The notes under the pieces were generated by a model that worked only from the letters and a program-made list of their open reading frames with translations, made no database searches and was not told the DNA's origin. A stretch of 8,300 nt of DNA from Rhodoferax sp. (GTDB lineage: Bacteria; Pseudomonadota; Gammaproteobacteria; Burkholderiales; Burkholderiaceae_C). Below are positions 1 to 7,905 of the stretch, one piece after another (position 1 is the stretch's first letter; each line of letters starts with the position of its first letter). The stretch is from positions 1 through 8,300 of the forward strand of contig JAEMRG010000079.1 of the NCBI GenBank assembly GCA_016463455.1, read 5' to 3'. A program made the translations under genes and the position numbers.

Positions 1-451
1 AACGCTGGTATTTGTCAGCCGCCATCATCACCGCCTTGTAGCCGGCGATATTGGCCTGCGAGGACAAGACATCCATACTTTGTGCGCGGGTGGTTCTAGG
101 CGCAGCCTCAAGCGCAAAACTGGTCAAGCCAGCAGCTGCGATGCGCTGCAAGCCTTCGGCGTCAAACGGGTTGAGCATGCCCACCAGTGCGCTGCCGGAC
201 TTCATGTGTGGCAACTCGGCGGCCGATGGTGCGCGCACTTTGAGCACCAGTTCGGCACCCAGGGCGCCAGCGGCGTCACCTATCTGCGCGCCCACGGCTT
301 CATAGGCAGCATCGGTGACGCTGGCCGCAACACCGGCACCGGCTTGCACCATGACGGTATGGCCTTGGGCAATGATTTTTTTGACTGTTTCCGGGGTCGC
401 CGCCACCCGGGTCTCGCCGGCAACGGTTTCGGCGGGGACGCCTATGTGCAT
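1..451 (-). CDS. pntA: NAD(P)+ transhydrogenase alpha subunit, N-terminal part (partial)
   Basis: Membrane-bound transhydrogenase couples proton flow to hydride transfer between NADH and NADP+; this subunit carries the NAD(H)-binding domain I. The first 150 residues are visible and the gene continues past the left edge. The start MHIGVPAE and the following ETRVAATP stretch are typical of the family's N-terminus. Residues 118-140 read PRTTRAQSMD then VLSSQANIAGYKA, the family signature; R119, Q124 and D127 fit the 'RQD loop' that contacts nucleotide in the Rhodospirillum enzyme (family knowledge). The ATG at 451 is preceded by AGGAG (plus-strand 459-463) with an 8-base spacer, which fixes the start. 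Whether this is the split form (pntAA) or the fused PntA cannot be told, since the C-terminal half is outside. A 121-base gap separates it from the gspC-like gene upstream on the same strand. Confidence 0.93.
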   Translation of the reverse strand, partial: MHIGVPAETVAGETRVAATPETVKKIIAQGHTVMVQAGAGVAASVTDAAYEAVGAQIGDAAGALGAELVLKVRAPSAAELPHMKSGSALVGMLNPFDAEGLQRIAAAGLTSFALEAAPRTTRAQSMDVLSSQANIAGYKAVMMAADKYQR

Positions 452-572
452 GAAATCGCTCCTATGTGTAGCAAATATTTGTCGATTGTGAGCTTAACTG
501 ATTAATTCCTGGCGCAATGGGTTTGCCTTAACCGCACTTTACGCATTGAATATAAGCCGATTGAACGCCCGC

Positions 573-1025
573 CTAAGGCTTGCCAATGGGCGGCAACTCC
601 AGTGTCTGGCGTGTCGGCCCCTTCATTTCAGCGCCCACCTGGGCGCTGCGCGGGCCTACGGATTGCAGTACCAGCCCATCGCCCAGTTTGCTTCCAACTT
701 TATAAGTCTTGGGCGCTGCATCGCCCACGAGTAGCAGCGCATGGCCCTTGCCGCCAGTGCCTGCCACCACGCCCAGCAGTTGAATCGCCAGGGGTGGGGC
801 GGATGCAGACGCAGGCGCCGCGCTAACGGGCGCCGCGCCTGCGCCCAGCGCCTGCGCAAGCACGGACACATCCAACTGCGGAGCCGGCAGGGCGGACACC
901 GAGGGCTGCCAAGGTGCGGTATTGCTCAGGGTCAAGGCCCACCAGGCCGCGCTTGCGCTGGCCATGGCAGCCACTAGAAAAGCGGCAGCCCGGATCCACC
1001 AAATTTGAAACACACTGGTTTGCAT
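573..1025 (-). CDS. gspC: short GspC-like type II secretion protein (no PDZ domain)
   Basis: A 150-residue inner-membrane protein. Residues 10-31 form one hydrophobic, Ala/Trp-rich membrane segment after a short N-terminus with R12. An Ala/Pro/Ser-rich linker follows (about 37-78), then a small periplasmic domain (79-144) with the pattern of the GspC homology region: LLGVVA at 83-88, ALLLV at 96-100, YKVGSKLGDG at 108-117, and LQSVGPRSAQV after it. In the type II secretion system this domain connects the inner-membrane platform to the secretin GspD (family knowledge). GspC is usually near 270-300 residues and ends in a PDZ or coiled-coil domain; here the protein stops right after the homology region. 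No other gsp gene is in the window. I chose the ATG at 1025 because it puts the membrane segment near the N-terminus; a GTG at 1082 would add 19 polar residues. No clear ribosome binding site precedes either start. It is transcribed divergently from the LacI gene. Confidence 0.72.
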   Translation of the reverse strand: MQTSVFQIWWIRAAAFLVAAMASASAAWWALTLSNTAPWQPSVSALPAPQLDVSVLAQALGAGAAPVSAAPASASAPPLAIQLLGVVAGTGGKGHALLLVGDAAPKTYKVGSKLGDGLVLQSVGPRSAQVGAEMKGPTRQTLELPPIGKP

Positions 1026-1089
1026 GCGCGGATTATCCGGGAATTCAGTGCTCGCTAGGCCCCAATGCGGCTCTGATATCACATGGCGG

Positions 1090-1095
1090 TATGAT
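1090..1095 (+). promoter_or_regulatory. candidate -10 box of the LacI-family gene
   Basis: TATGAT matches the sigma-70 -10 consensus at five of six positions and lies 59 bases before the repressor ATG. No convincing -35 hexamer is found 16-18 bases upstream. Its position directly before the operator-like palindrome, the same order as at the operon promoter at 2247, is the main support. Confidence 0.45.
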
Positions 1096-1110
1096 AGAAA
1101 GCGGTTTCAG
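1095..1110 (+). promoter_or_regulatory. candidate LacI-family operator, autoregulatory
   Basis: The core GAAAGCGGTTTC (1097-1108) differs at one base from the perfect palindrome GAAAGCGCTTTC found before the binding-protein gene. It has the central CG and A/T-rich arms typical of LacI-family operators. It begins right after the TATGAT box, so a bound repressor would cover the transcription start. This suggests that the repressor limits its own synthesis (inference). Confidence 0.55.
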
Positions 1111-1154
1111 AAAGCCCTCAGTAGGCTCAACAAGGTCGCTATTTCAACAAGTGC

Positions 1155-2207
1155 ATGAAAAATATGACGCCGTCAATCCCATCAAACGCGTCGGCTGCGT
1201 CCGAACGGGTGACGGTAACGCTGGAAATGGTGGCCAAGCGCGCCGGTGTATCGCCCAGCACCGTGTCGCGCATATTGAATGGCACGGCGGTGGTCAGCGA
1301 AGCCAAGCGACAGGCCGTCATGGATGCGACACAGGCCTTGGGCTTTGTCCCCAACCCGCTGGCCCGCGGCCTGGCCGGTGGCAAGACTTTTAGCATCGGC
1401 GTCGTCACCCAGGCCATTGACAGCCCGTTTTACGGCGCGGCCTTGCGCGGTATCGAAGACGCTTTGGATCCTGCGGGTTACAGCCCCCTATTTATGAGCG
1501 CGCATTGGGACTCCGCTGCCGAGGCGCGCTGCCTCGACGTGCTGCGCTCGCGCCGAGTGGATGGCATCGTGGTGCTGATGCCGCGCTTGTCCGATGCCGC
1601 GCTAGAAGCTTGCGCCCAGGCCTTGCCCATGGTGGTCACCGGGCGAGACTTGCGCGGCCCGCAGCTTTATTCCCTCAATTTTGACAATTTCAACGGCGGG
1701 CGCATGGCCACCGAGCACTTGATAGGGCAAGGCCACCGGCAAATTGCTTTTATTGCCGGCGCAGAAGAGCATCCCGACGCCGCAGAACGCCTGCGCGGCT
1801 ACCGCCATGCGTTGGCCGAGGCGAAGATTGCGTTTGACCCGCGCCTGGTGGTGCCCGGCCAGTACCACGAAGTAAGCGGCCTGGAGGCGGCCAAATACCT
1901 GGTGCAGCAAGGCCTGCCCTTTAGCGCCATCTTTGCATCCAATGACCAGATGGCTTCAGGCGCGGCGCTGGGATTGTTTCAAAGTGGCTTGCGCGTTCCG
2001 CAAGATGTCGCCCTGGTCGGTTTTGACGACTTGCCCACCTCCATGTACGCCACCCCGCCCCTGAGCACCATCCAGCAGCCGGCCTTCGACCTGGGCCGTC
2101 TTGCCGCCGCAGCCATGCTCGAGCTGTTGGTGGGCAATACCCCTAGCGCGCAGCTGCCGGCCCCGGCCCTGCTGGTACGCGCATCCAGCGACCGTCGCCG
2201 CGCCTGA
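1155..2207 (+). CDS. LacI-family transcriptional repressor of the sugar-uptake operon
   Basis: A 350-residue DNA-binding regulator with normal LacI-family architecture. The helix-turn-helix spans about residues 20-46 (VTLEMVAKRAGVSPSTVSRI), with recognition helix around 33-42. The hinge helix NPLARGLAGGK at 67-77 contains L73, in the place of the leucine that wedges into the operator centre. A type I periplasmic-binding-like effector domain runs from about 79 to the end, with SND around N263-D264 and GFDD at 289-292. The effector is presumably a sugar imported by the adjacent transporter (inference from context). The start is uncertain: ATG 1155 and ATG 1164 both lack a ribosome binding site, and GTG 1209 would give the shorter N-terminus usual for the family. 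The operator-like sites at 1095 and 2256 suggest that it controls both itself and the operon downstream. The gap to the next gene is 132 bases. Confidence 0.94.
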   Translation: MKNMTPSIPSNASAASERVTVTLEMVAKRAGVSPSTVSRILNGTAVVSEAKRQAVMDATQALGFVPNPLARGLAGGKTFSIGVVTQAIDSPFYGAALRGIEDALDPAGYSPLFMSAHWDSAAEARCLDVLRSRRVDGIVVLMPRLSDAALEACAQALPMVVTGRDLRGPQLYSLNFDNFNGGRMATEHLIGQGHRQIAFIAGAEEHPDAAERLRGYRHALAEAKIAFDPRLVVPGQYHEVSGLEAAKYLVQQGLPFSAIFASNDQMASGAALGLFQSGLRVPQDVALVGFDDLPTSMYATPPLSTIQQPAFDLGRLAAAAMLELLVGNTPSAQLPAPALLVRASSDRRRA

Positions 2208-2246
2208 TACGGGAATACCCTAGGGCGTAGGCCCAAATCCGGCTCT

Positions 2247-2252
2247 TATAAT
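2247..2252 (+). promoter_or_regulatory. -10 box of the sugar-uptake operon promoter
   Basis: A perfect TATAAT in the gap between the repressor and the binding-protein gene. No good -35 hexamer is visible at the usual spacing (around 2224-2229), which suggests a promoter that is weak or needs an activator. Transcription would begin near 2258-2260, inside the palindrome, leaving a leader of about 80 bases before the ATG at 2340. Confidence 0.65.
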
Positions 2253-2255
2253 TTG

Positions 2256-2271
2256 TTGAAAGCGCTTTCAA
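2256..2271 (+). promoter_or_regulatory. LacI-family operator (perfect 16-bp palindrome)
   Basis: TTGAAAGCGCTTTCAA reads the same on both strands. It has the central CG step and AAAGCGCTTT-type core that LacI/GalR-family proteins with a hinge leucine bind. It starts three bases after TATAAT and should overlap the transcription start, so binding by the adjacent LacI-family protein would block initiation. A near copy precedes the repressor's own gene. Confidence 0.82.
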
Positions 2272-2328
2272 ACTGGTCTTTAGCCAGTTAGAAATTGTCT
2301 TTGCCGTCTATTTCTCCACTATCACTCC

Positions 2329-2334
2329 AAAAGG
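2329..2334 (+). promoter_or_regulatory. ribosome binding site deciding the binding-protein start
   Basis: AAAAGG lies five bases before the ATG at 2340. It favours that codon over the in-frame TTG at 2295, which has no such element and would put 15 extra residues in front of a normal signal peptide. Confidence 0.5.
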
Positions 2335-2339
2335 CGCCT

Positions 2340-3596
2340 ATGGCACAGCGAATCTTTGCCCGCTCTTTACGAATTTCATGTCTTTGGCTGGCTACCGCAT
2401 TTGGCGCGGCGTTTGCGCAGACCGTGCTCAATATCGCGGCATTCCCGGCGGTGGACGAAATCGCTAAGGCGGCGATTCCGGCTTTCAAGAAAAAGCACCC
2501 TGACGTGGAGGTCAAGATCACCAGCCGCGCCTTCGCCGACCACCACACCGCCATGACCACGGCGCTGTCCACCTCGTCCAACCTGCCGGACGTGATGGTG
2601 GTGGAGTACGGCTATGTGGGCCGTTTTGCCGAAGGCGGCGGCTTGGAAAACCTGGGCGCAGCACCTTACAACATGCAAGCGCAGCGCGCGCGTATCGTGC
2701 CCTTTGCTTACGCCCAGGGCATTTCTATCAACGGTGCCTTTGTAGCCATGCCCGCCGACATTGGCCCGGGCACCTTGCTTTACCGCACGGACATCCTGAA
2801 AAAAGCCGGCCTCACCGAAGCCGATCTGACCCAGTCTTGGGACAGCTTTGTCAATTCCGGCCTGAAAATCAAGTCCGCCACTGGCGCTTACTTGGTGGCC
2901 CATGCGCGTGACATCAAAGACATCATGATCCGCGCTGACCTGAAAAACGGCGAAGCTATGTACATCGACAAAACCGGCAAAGTGTTGGTGGATTCGCCCC
3001 GCTTTGTGCGCGCGTTCGAGATGGCAAAAAAAGTGCGCGACCAAAAGCTGGACGGAAAAATAGGCGCCTGGTCCAATGAATGGTCGGAAGGATTTAAGCG
3101 CGGCACCATTGCCACCCAAATGACCGGCGCTTGGTTGGCCGGCCACCTGAACAACTGGCTCGCCCCCGAAACCAAAGGCCTTTGGCGCGCCGCCCAATTG
3201 CCCGAAAAAGCATTCGGCTCCTGGGGCGGCAGTTTTTACAGCATCCCCAAAGGCGCCAAGAACAAAGCATTGGCAGCGGACTTCATTCAAATGATGACGC
3301 TCACCCCGGAGATGCAACTGGCTGCGTTCAAATCGCAGGACGCTTTCCCGGCGCTTGTTGAAACCCATAAAGACGCTTTCTTTGACCAACCGATTGAATT
3401 TCTGGGCGGCCAGAAAGCACGCCTGATCTGGCGCGAAGCGGCACAAAAAGTCAATGCGGTCAATGTCCATAAGCTCGACCCCATCGCCGAAGAAATCATC
3501 AATACCGAGCTGGACAAAGTGCTGGACCAGGGCAAGGACGTACGCACCGCGCTGGCCGACGCTAAGGCCTTGCTGGAACGCCGCGTCAAGCGTTAA
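2340..3596 (+). CDS. sugar ABC transporter periplasmic binding protein (CUT1 type)
   Basis: A 418-residue extracellular solute-binding protein (SBP_bac_1 superfamily) that should capture an oligosaccharide or glycoside in the periplasm and deliver it to the two permeases encoded next. From the ATG at 2340 the N-terminus is a Sec signal peptide: positive residues R4, R8 and R11, hydrophobic core about 12-24, and AFA at 24-26 before Q27 as a likely signal peptidase I site. There is no lipobox cysteine at the cleavage site. The mature protein shows family features: an early beta-strand VLNIAAFP, the NLPDVMVVEYGYVGRF segment lining the first lobe, and a GAWLAGHL plus GGSFYSIPKGAKNK region in the second. 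Length is normal. Its first place in the operon fits the usual high demand for binding protein. The ligand cannot be read from sequence; a beta-glucoside is inferred from the GH1 gene downstream. A 58-base gap follows. Confidence 0.93.
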   Translation: MAQRIFARSLRISCLWLATAFGAAFAQTVLNIAAFPAVDEIAKAAIPAFKKKHPDVEVKITSRAFADHHTAMTTALSTSSNLPDVMVVEYGYVGRFAEGGGLENLGAAPYNMQAQRARIVPFAYAQGISINGAFVAMPADIGPGTLLYRTDILKKAGLTEADLTQSWDSFVNSGLKIKSATGAYLVAHARDIKDIMIRADLKNGEAMYIDKTGKVLVDSPRFVRAFEMAKKVRDQKLDGKIGAWSNEWSEGFKRGTIATQMTGAWLAGHLNNWLAPETKGLWRAAQLPEKAFGSWGGSFYSIPKGAKNKALAADFIQMMTLTPEMQLAAFKSQDAFPALVETHKDAFFDQPIEFLGGQKARLIWREAAQKVNAVNVHKLDPIAEEIINTELDKVLDQGKDVRTALADAKALLERRVKR

Positions 3597-3654
3597 GCTT
3601 GCACCGCATCTTGCAGCTGTACGCACGACAAACGCCTGACCAAGAGCCTCCCGC

Positions 3655-4578
3655 ATGACTCCGCGTTTGTCCCCGGCCGCCGTTCCTTATGTGCTGCTCA
3701 GCCCGTTTGTCGTGCTGTTTTTAGTGTTCGGTGTTTTCCCCCTGTGTTTTTCTTTTTACCTGGCCTTCCAAAGCTGGGAACCCACGGCCGGCCTGTCGGC
3801 CATGAAGTTCGTCGGCCTAGACAACTTTGCCTTTGCCATCACCGACGAATGGTTCTGGAAATCCCTGAAAAATACCGCCTGGCTGGCGCTGGTGTCCGGC
3901 GTGCCGCAGCACCTGGTCGCGATACCGCTGGCCTACTTCATCCACACCTCCTTTAAGCGCAGCCGCAATATGGTGATAGGGGCCTACTTCCTGCCTTACA
4001 TCACCAGCACCGTGGCCATCGCCATGATGTTCAGCACCTTGTTTTCCACCGACTACGGGCTGATCAACCAGGCGCTGCTGGCCATGCACCAACTGCCGGG
4101 GTTGGCCTGGATAACACCGGCCCAACCGGTGGACTGGTTGGGCCAGGCCGAAAACGTCAAACCGGCGATTTCGTTGGTCGTGTTCTGGCGCTACGTGGGC
4201 TTTAACACCGTGCTCTACCTGGCAGCCTTGCAAACCATCCCCGCCGATATTTACGAAGCGGCCACCATGGATGGCGCAGGGCGCTGGCAACAGTTTTGGT
4301 TTATCACGCTGCCCAGCTTGCAGCCCATGATTTACTTCGGTGTCACCCTCAGCGTGGTGGGCGGCTTGCAGTTGTTTGAAGAGCCCTTCATCCTGACCGG
4401 CGGGCGCGGCGGCACCGACCAAAGTGGCATGACCACGGCCATGTATATGTACCGCACGGCCTTCGAGTTCAATGACTTTGGCGGCGCCAGCGCCTTGTCC
4501 TGGCTTTTGTTTGTATTTGTGGCCTTGCTGACCTGGCTGACCAACCGCGCCTTCAAACCGCGCGGTCCTTCTGCATGA
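3655..4578 (+). CDS. sugar ABC transporter permease, MalF-like (CUT1)
   Basis: A 307-residue inner-membrane permease of the binding-protein-dependent transport family. Six likely membrane segments lie at about 12-38, 72-96, 105-130, 167-192, 225-241 and 278-296. The cytoplasmic EAA loop, which docks on the ATPase, is intact at 201-220: E201-A202-A203, D206-G207 and a final L219-P220. It pairs with the next permease to form the translocation pore, energised by the ATPase encoded at 6840. The stop codon overlaps the next start as ATGA, implying translational coupling and equal subunit output. Only a weak AG-rich stretch precedes the ATG at 3655. The family is certain, but the substrate is inferred from neighbours. 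Confidence 0.95.
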   Translation: MTPRLSPAAVPYVLLSPFVVLFLVFGVFPLCFSFYLAFQSWEPTAGLSAMKFVGLDNFAFAITDEWFWKSLKNTAWLALVSGVPQHLVAIPLAYFIHTSFKRSRNMVIGAYFLPYITSTVAIAMMFSTLFSTDYGLINQALLAMHQLPGLAWITPAQPVDWLGQAENVKPAISLVVFWRYVGFNTVLYLAALQTIPADIYEAATMDGAGRWQQFWFITLPSLQPMIYFGVTLSVVGGLQLFEEPFILTGGRGGTDQSGMTTAMYMYRTAFEFNDFGGASALSWLLFVFVALLTWLTNRAFKPRGPSA

Positions 4579-5414
4579 GCAGTGCATCGTCCGCCCCCAG
4601 CCAGCTCGCACCGCGCGCCGCCTACGCTATGGTGGCCTTGGGTGCGGTGGTGATGCTGCTGCCCTTTTATTTCATGTTCGTGTTTGCCAGCCATTCGCGC
4701 ACTGAAATATTCACCCTGCCGCCACCCTTGTTTTTCGGCGACAGCTTCATGGCCAATATGGAGATCTTGACCACCAAGATTCCCTTTTGGCGCAGCCTGG
4801 GCTGGAGTCTGTACGTGGGCCTGGCGTCTACCGCGCTGACGCTTTTGTTTTGCTCTATGGGCGGCTATGCGTTTGCGATGTTTGACTTCCGTTTCAAGCA
4901 ACCCCTGTTTACCCTGGTCATGGGCACCATGCTGCTGCCTTCGTTTCTGGGCATGATTCCCAGCTTCATGATCATGGACGCTTTTGGCTGGATCGACCAG
5001 CCGCGCGCGCTCTACATCCCGGGTGCTGCCAGTGCCTTTGGTATTTTCATGATGCGCCAGTTCATCACCAGCGCCATACCGCGCGAGCTGATCGAAGCGG
5101 CGCGCATGGACGGCTGCGGCGAGTTGGGCATCTATTGGCGCATCGTGGTGCCCCTGCTCAAACCAGCCATGGGTACGCTGGGCTTGATCACCTTCATCGC
5201 CTCGTGGAACAACTTTATTGGCCCGCTGATCGTTATGCGTTCCCCCGAGATGTACACCTTGCCCTTGGCCCTGCGCAGCATGCAAAGCCCGGTCAACACC
5301 GAGTGGGGCGCGGTGATGGCCGGCTCGGCCATCGCCACCTTGCCGCTGTTGGTTTTGTTTGCGATTTCCTCGCGCCGTTTGATCGACGGCCTGACCGCAG
5401 GTGCAGTGAAATAA
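4575..5414 (+). CDS. sugar ABC transporter permease, MalG-like (CUT1)
   Basis: A 279-residue inner-membrane permease, the second half of the heterodimeric pore. The first membrane segment is near 16-38. It is followed by the periplasmic stretch with SRTEIF and LPPPLFFGD typical of the MalG side, then further hydrophobic segments to the C-terminus, giving about six in total. The EAA loop is at 174-193 (E174-A175-A176, M178-D179-G180, ending at P193). The SWNNFIGPLIV segment and the TLPLAL stretch shortly after it are also characteristic of MalG-type proteins. The ATG lies inside the upstream permease's last codons (ATGA overlap), and no separate ribosome binding site is needed. The end of the protein, LIDGLTAGAVK, matches the usual MalG-type C-terminus. 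GH1 starts 43 bases downstream. Confidence 0.95.
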   Translation: MSSASSAPSQLAPRAAYAMVALGAVVMLLPFYFMFVFASHSRTEIFTLPPPLFFGDSFMANMEILTTKIPFWRSLGWSLYVGLASTALTLLFCSMGGYAFAMFDFRFKQPLFTLVMGTMLLPSFLGMIPSFMIMDAFGWIDQPRALYIPGAASAFGIFMMRQFITSAIPRELIEAARMDGCGELGIYWRIVVPLLKPAMGTLGLITFIASWNNFIGPLIVMRSPEMYTLPLALRSMQSPVNTEWGAVMAGSAIATLPLLVLFAISSRRLIDGLTAGAVK

Positions 5415-5457
5415 GTATTCGTTGGACGCACTCAAAAAAATATCGATTTCAGAAACC

Positions 5458-6810
5458 ATGTCATCCCTTACCGACTTAGAACTCAAAGCCCAGTTCCCGC
5501 ACGATTTCGTCTGGGGCGTCGCCACCAGCGCTTTCCAGATTGAAGGCGCCACGCGCATCGATGGGCGCGGCCCGTCGGTTTGGGACACCTTTTGCGCCAA
5601 GCCCGGCACCATCGCCGATAGCTCGGATGGCAGCCGTGCCTGCGAGCACTACCAGCGCTGGCAATCGGATCTGGACCTGATCGCCAAGCTGGGCGTCAAT
5701 ACCTACCGCTTTTCGGTGTCCTGGCCGCGCGTGCAGCCCTTGGGCAGTGGCGCCTGGAACAGCAAAGGCCTGGACTTTTACGAGCGCCTGGTCGATGGCA
5801 TGCTCGAGCGCGGCCTGGCACCCTACCTCACACTCAACCACTGGGACTTGCCCCAAGCCTTGCAAGACCAGGGCGGCTGGGCTCACCGCGACACCGTCCA
5901 CCGTTTTGTGGATTACGCCCTGGGCATGCACCAACGCCTGGGCGACCGCGTGGCCTCGATTGCCACGCACAACGAACCCTGGGTCATGGCCATCTTGGGT
6001 TACGAGACCGGCATCTTCGCGCCCGGCATTAAAGAGCGTGGCATCGCCATGCGTGCGGCCCACCATTTGTTGCTCAGCCACGGCATGGCAGTGCGCGCCC
6101 TGCGCGAAGTCGGCTGCAAAGCCGAGTTGGGCATTGTGCTCAATCTCTCGCCCATCCACGCTGCCACCGACAGCCCGCAGGACCTGGCCAAAGCCCGTCT
6201 CGATGATGGCCGCCTGGTGCGCTGGTTCATGGACCCGCTGTACAAAGCCAGCTACCCGCAGGACATCCTGGAACACCTCGGCGCCGACGCGCCACCCGTA
6301 CAGGACGGTGATATGGACATCATCGCCACGCCCATGGACTTTATGGGCATCAACTACTACTCGCGCAGCGTGGTGCGCGCAGAAGGCAGCTACGACGTGC
6401 GCAGCAGTGGCCTGGAGGTGACCGAAATGGACTGGGAGGTGTATCCCCAGGGCCTGACCGAGTTGCTGGTGCGCCTGCACCAGGACTATCCCGTGCCCTC
6501 ACTCATGATCACCGAAAACGGCGGCGCTTTTAAAGACCTGTTGGTCAATGGCCAAGTGCATGACGCCGACCGCGTGCGCTACCTGCAAACCCATATTGCG
6601 GCGGTGCACCACGCGATGCAACAAGGCGTGCCCATGAAGGGCTATATGGTCTGGAGCCTGATGGACAACTTCGAGTGGGCCTCGGGCTATGCCAAACGCT
6701 TTGGCATTGTGTATGTGGACTACGACACCCAACAGCGCACCCTCAAAGACAGCGCTAAGTGGTACCGCGACTTTCTGGCCGGCCAGGCTCAGGTGCAGCG
6801 CGCCGCCTGA
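5458..6810 (+). CDS. GH1 beta-glucosidase, cytoplasmic
   Basis: A 450-residue glycoside hydrolase of family 1, the usual length for a single (beta/alpha)8 barrel. It hydrolyses beta-glucosides with retention of configuration. All active-site landmarks are present: Q27 in FQIEGA, H128-W129 in NHWDLPQAL, N172 and acid/base E173 in THNEPW, N299-Y300-Y301, nucleophile E353 in ITENGG, and W399 with E406-W407 in WSLMDNFEW, which hold the sugar hydroxyls in this family. There is no signal peptide, so it should act on sugars after import. It lies between the permease and ATPase genes of the importer, so it is almost certainly co-transcribed. I chose ATG 5458; an in-frame TTG at 5422 would add 12 residues not expected for the family. 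The ribosome binding site is poor (AGAAA). GH1 also includes beta-galactosidases, beta-fucosidases and phospho-glycosidases; beta-glucosidase is the best guess. Confidence 0.94.
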   Translation: MSSLTDLELKAQFPHDFVWGVATSAFQIEGATRIDGRGPSVWDTFCAKPGTIADSSDGSRACEHYQRWQSDLDLIAKLGVNTYRFSVSWPRVQPLGSGAWNSKGLDFYERLVDGMLERGLAPYLTLNHWDLPQALQDQGGWAHRDTVHRFVDYALGMHQRLGDRVASIATHNEPWVMAILGYETGIFAPGIKERGIAMRAAHHLLLSHGMAVRALREVGCKAELGIVLNLSPIHAATDSPQDLAKARLDDGRLVRWFMDPLYKASYPQDILEHLGADAPPVQDGDMDIIATPMDFMGINYYSRSVVRAEGSYDVRSSGLEVTEMDWEVYPQGLTELLVRLHQDYPVPSLMITENGGAFKDLLVNGQVHDADRVRYLQTHIAAVHHAMQQGVPMKGYMVWSLMDNFEWASGYAKRFGIVYVDYDTQQRTLKDSAKWYRDFLAGQAQVQRAA

Positions 6811-6826
6811 GAGCGCCCACCGTAAC

Positions 6827-6831
6827 AAGGA
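6827..6831 (+). promoter_or_regulatory. ribosome binding site deciding the ATPase start
   Basis: AAGGA sits eight bases before the ATG at 6840. It rules against the longer in-frame reading from a GTG at 6759, which would overlap the end of the GH1 gene by 52 bases and add 27 residues not seen in the family. Confidence 0.7.
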
Positions 6832-6839
6832 ATACCTAC

Positions 6840-7892
<1,053 letters not shown>

Positions 7893-7905
7893 AAAGACGG
7901 GCCGT

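Noticed and set aside
496..535. Possible transcription terminator after the gspC-like gene (minus strand)
   Set aside because: Only a four-base GCAA/TTGC stem forms, with no T-run after it.
549..554. TATATT on the minus strand as a pntA -10 box
   Set aside because: It matches five of six bases, but no -35 partner is visible at the right spacing and the AT-rich gap holds several equally weak candidates.
3597..3654. Stem-loop between binding protein and first permease that might lower downstream expression
   Set aside because: This would be common in such operons, but I see only the short CAGCTG palindrome and no stable inverted repeat in the 58 bases.
2376..3656. Long minus-strand open frame of 426 codons opposite the binding-protein gene
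   Set aside because: Its translation is His/Gly/Val-rich with no recognisable domain, and it is a by-product of GC-rich codon use in the real gene, which has a clear family match.
5529..5535. AGCGCTTTC inside the GH1 coding region as a third operator
   Set aside because: Only the right half matches the operator; the left arm is CACCAGC, and the bases simply encode the conserved SAFQ segment.
4332..5612. Long minus-strand open frame of 426 codons opposite the second permease
   Set aside because: The composition is Gln/His/Arg-rich and domain-free, and it spans three clearly coding plus-strand genes.
5476..6480. Minus-strand open frame of 334 codons opposite the GH1 gene
   Set aside because: The plus strand encodes a complete GH1 enzyme with all catalytic motifs; the antisense product has no recognisable features.
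7896..7905. ACGG-G-CCGT as a terminator hairpin between the convergent genes
   Set aside because: The two arms leave a one-base loop, which cannot form a real hairpin, and no T-run follows on the plus strand beyond TTT.
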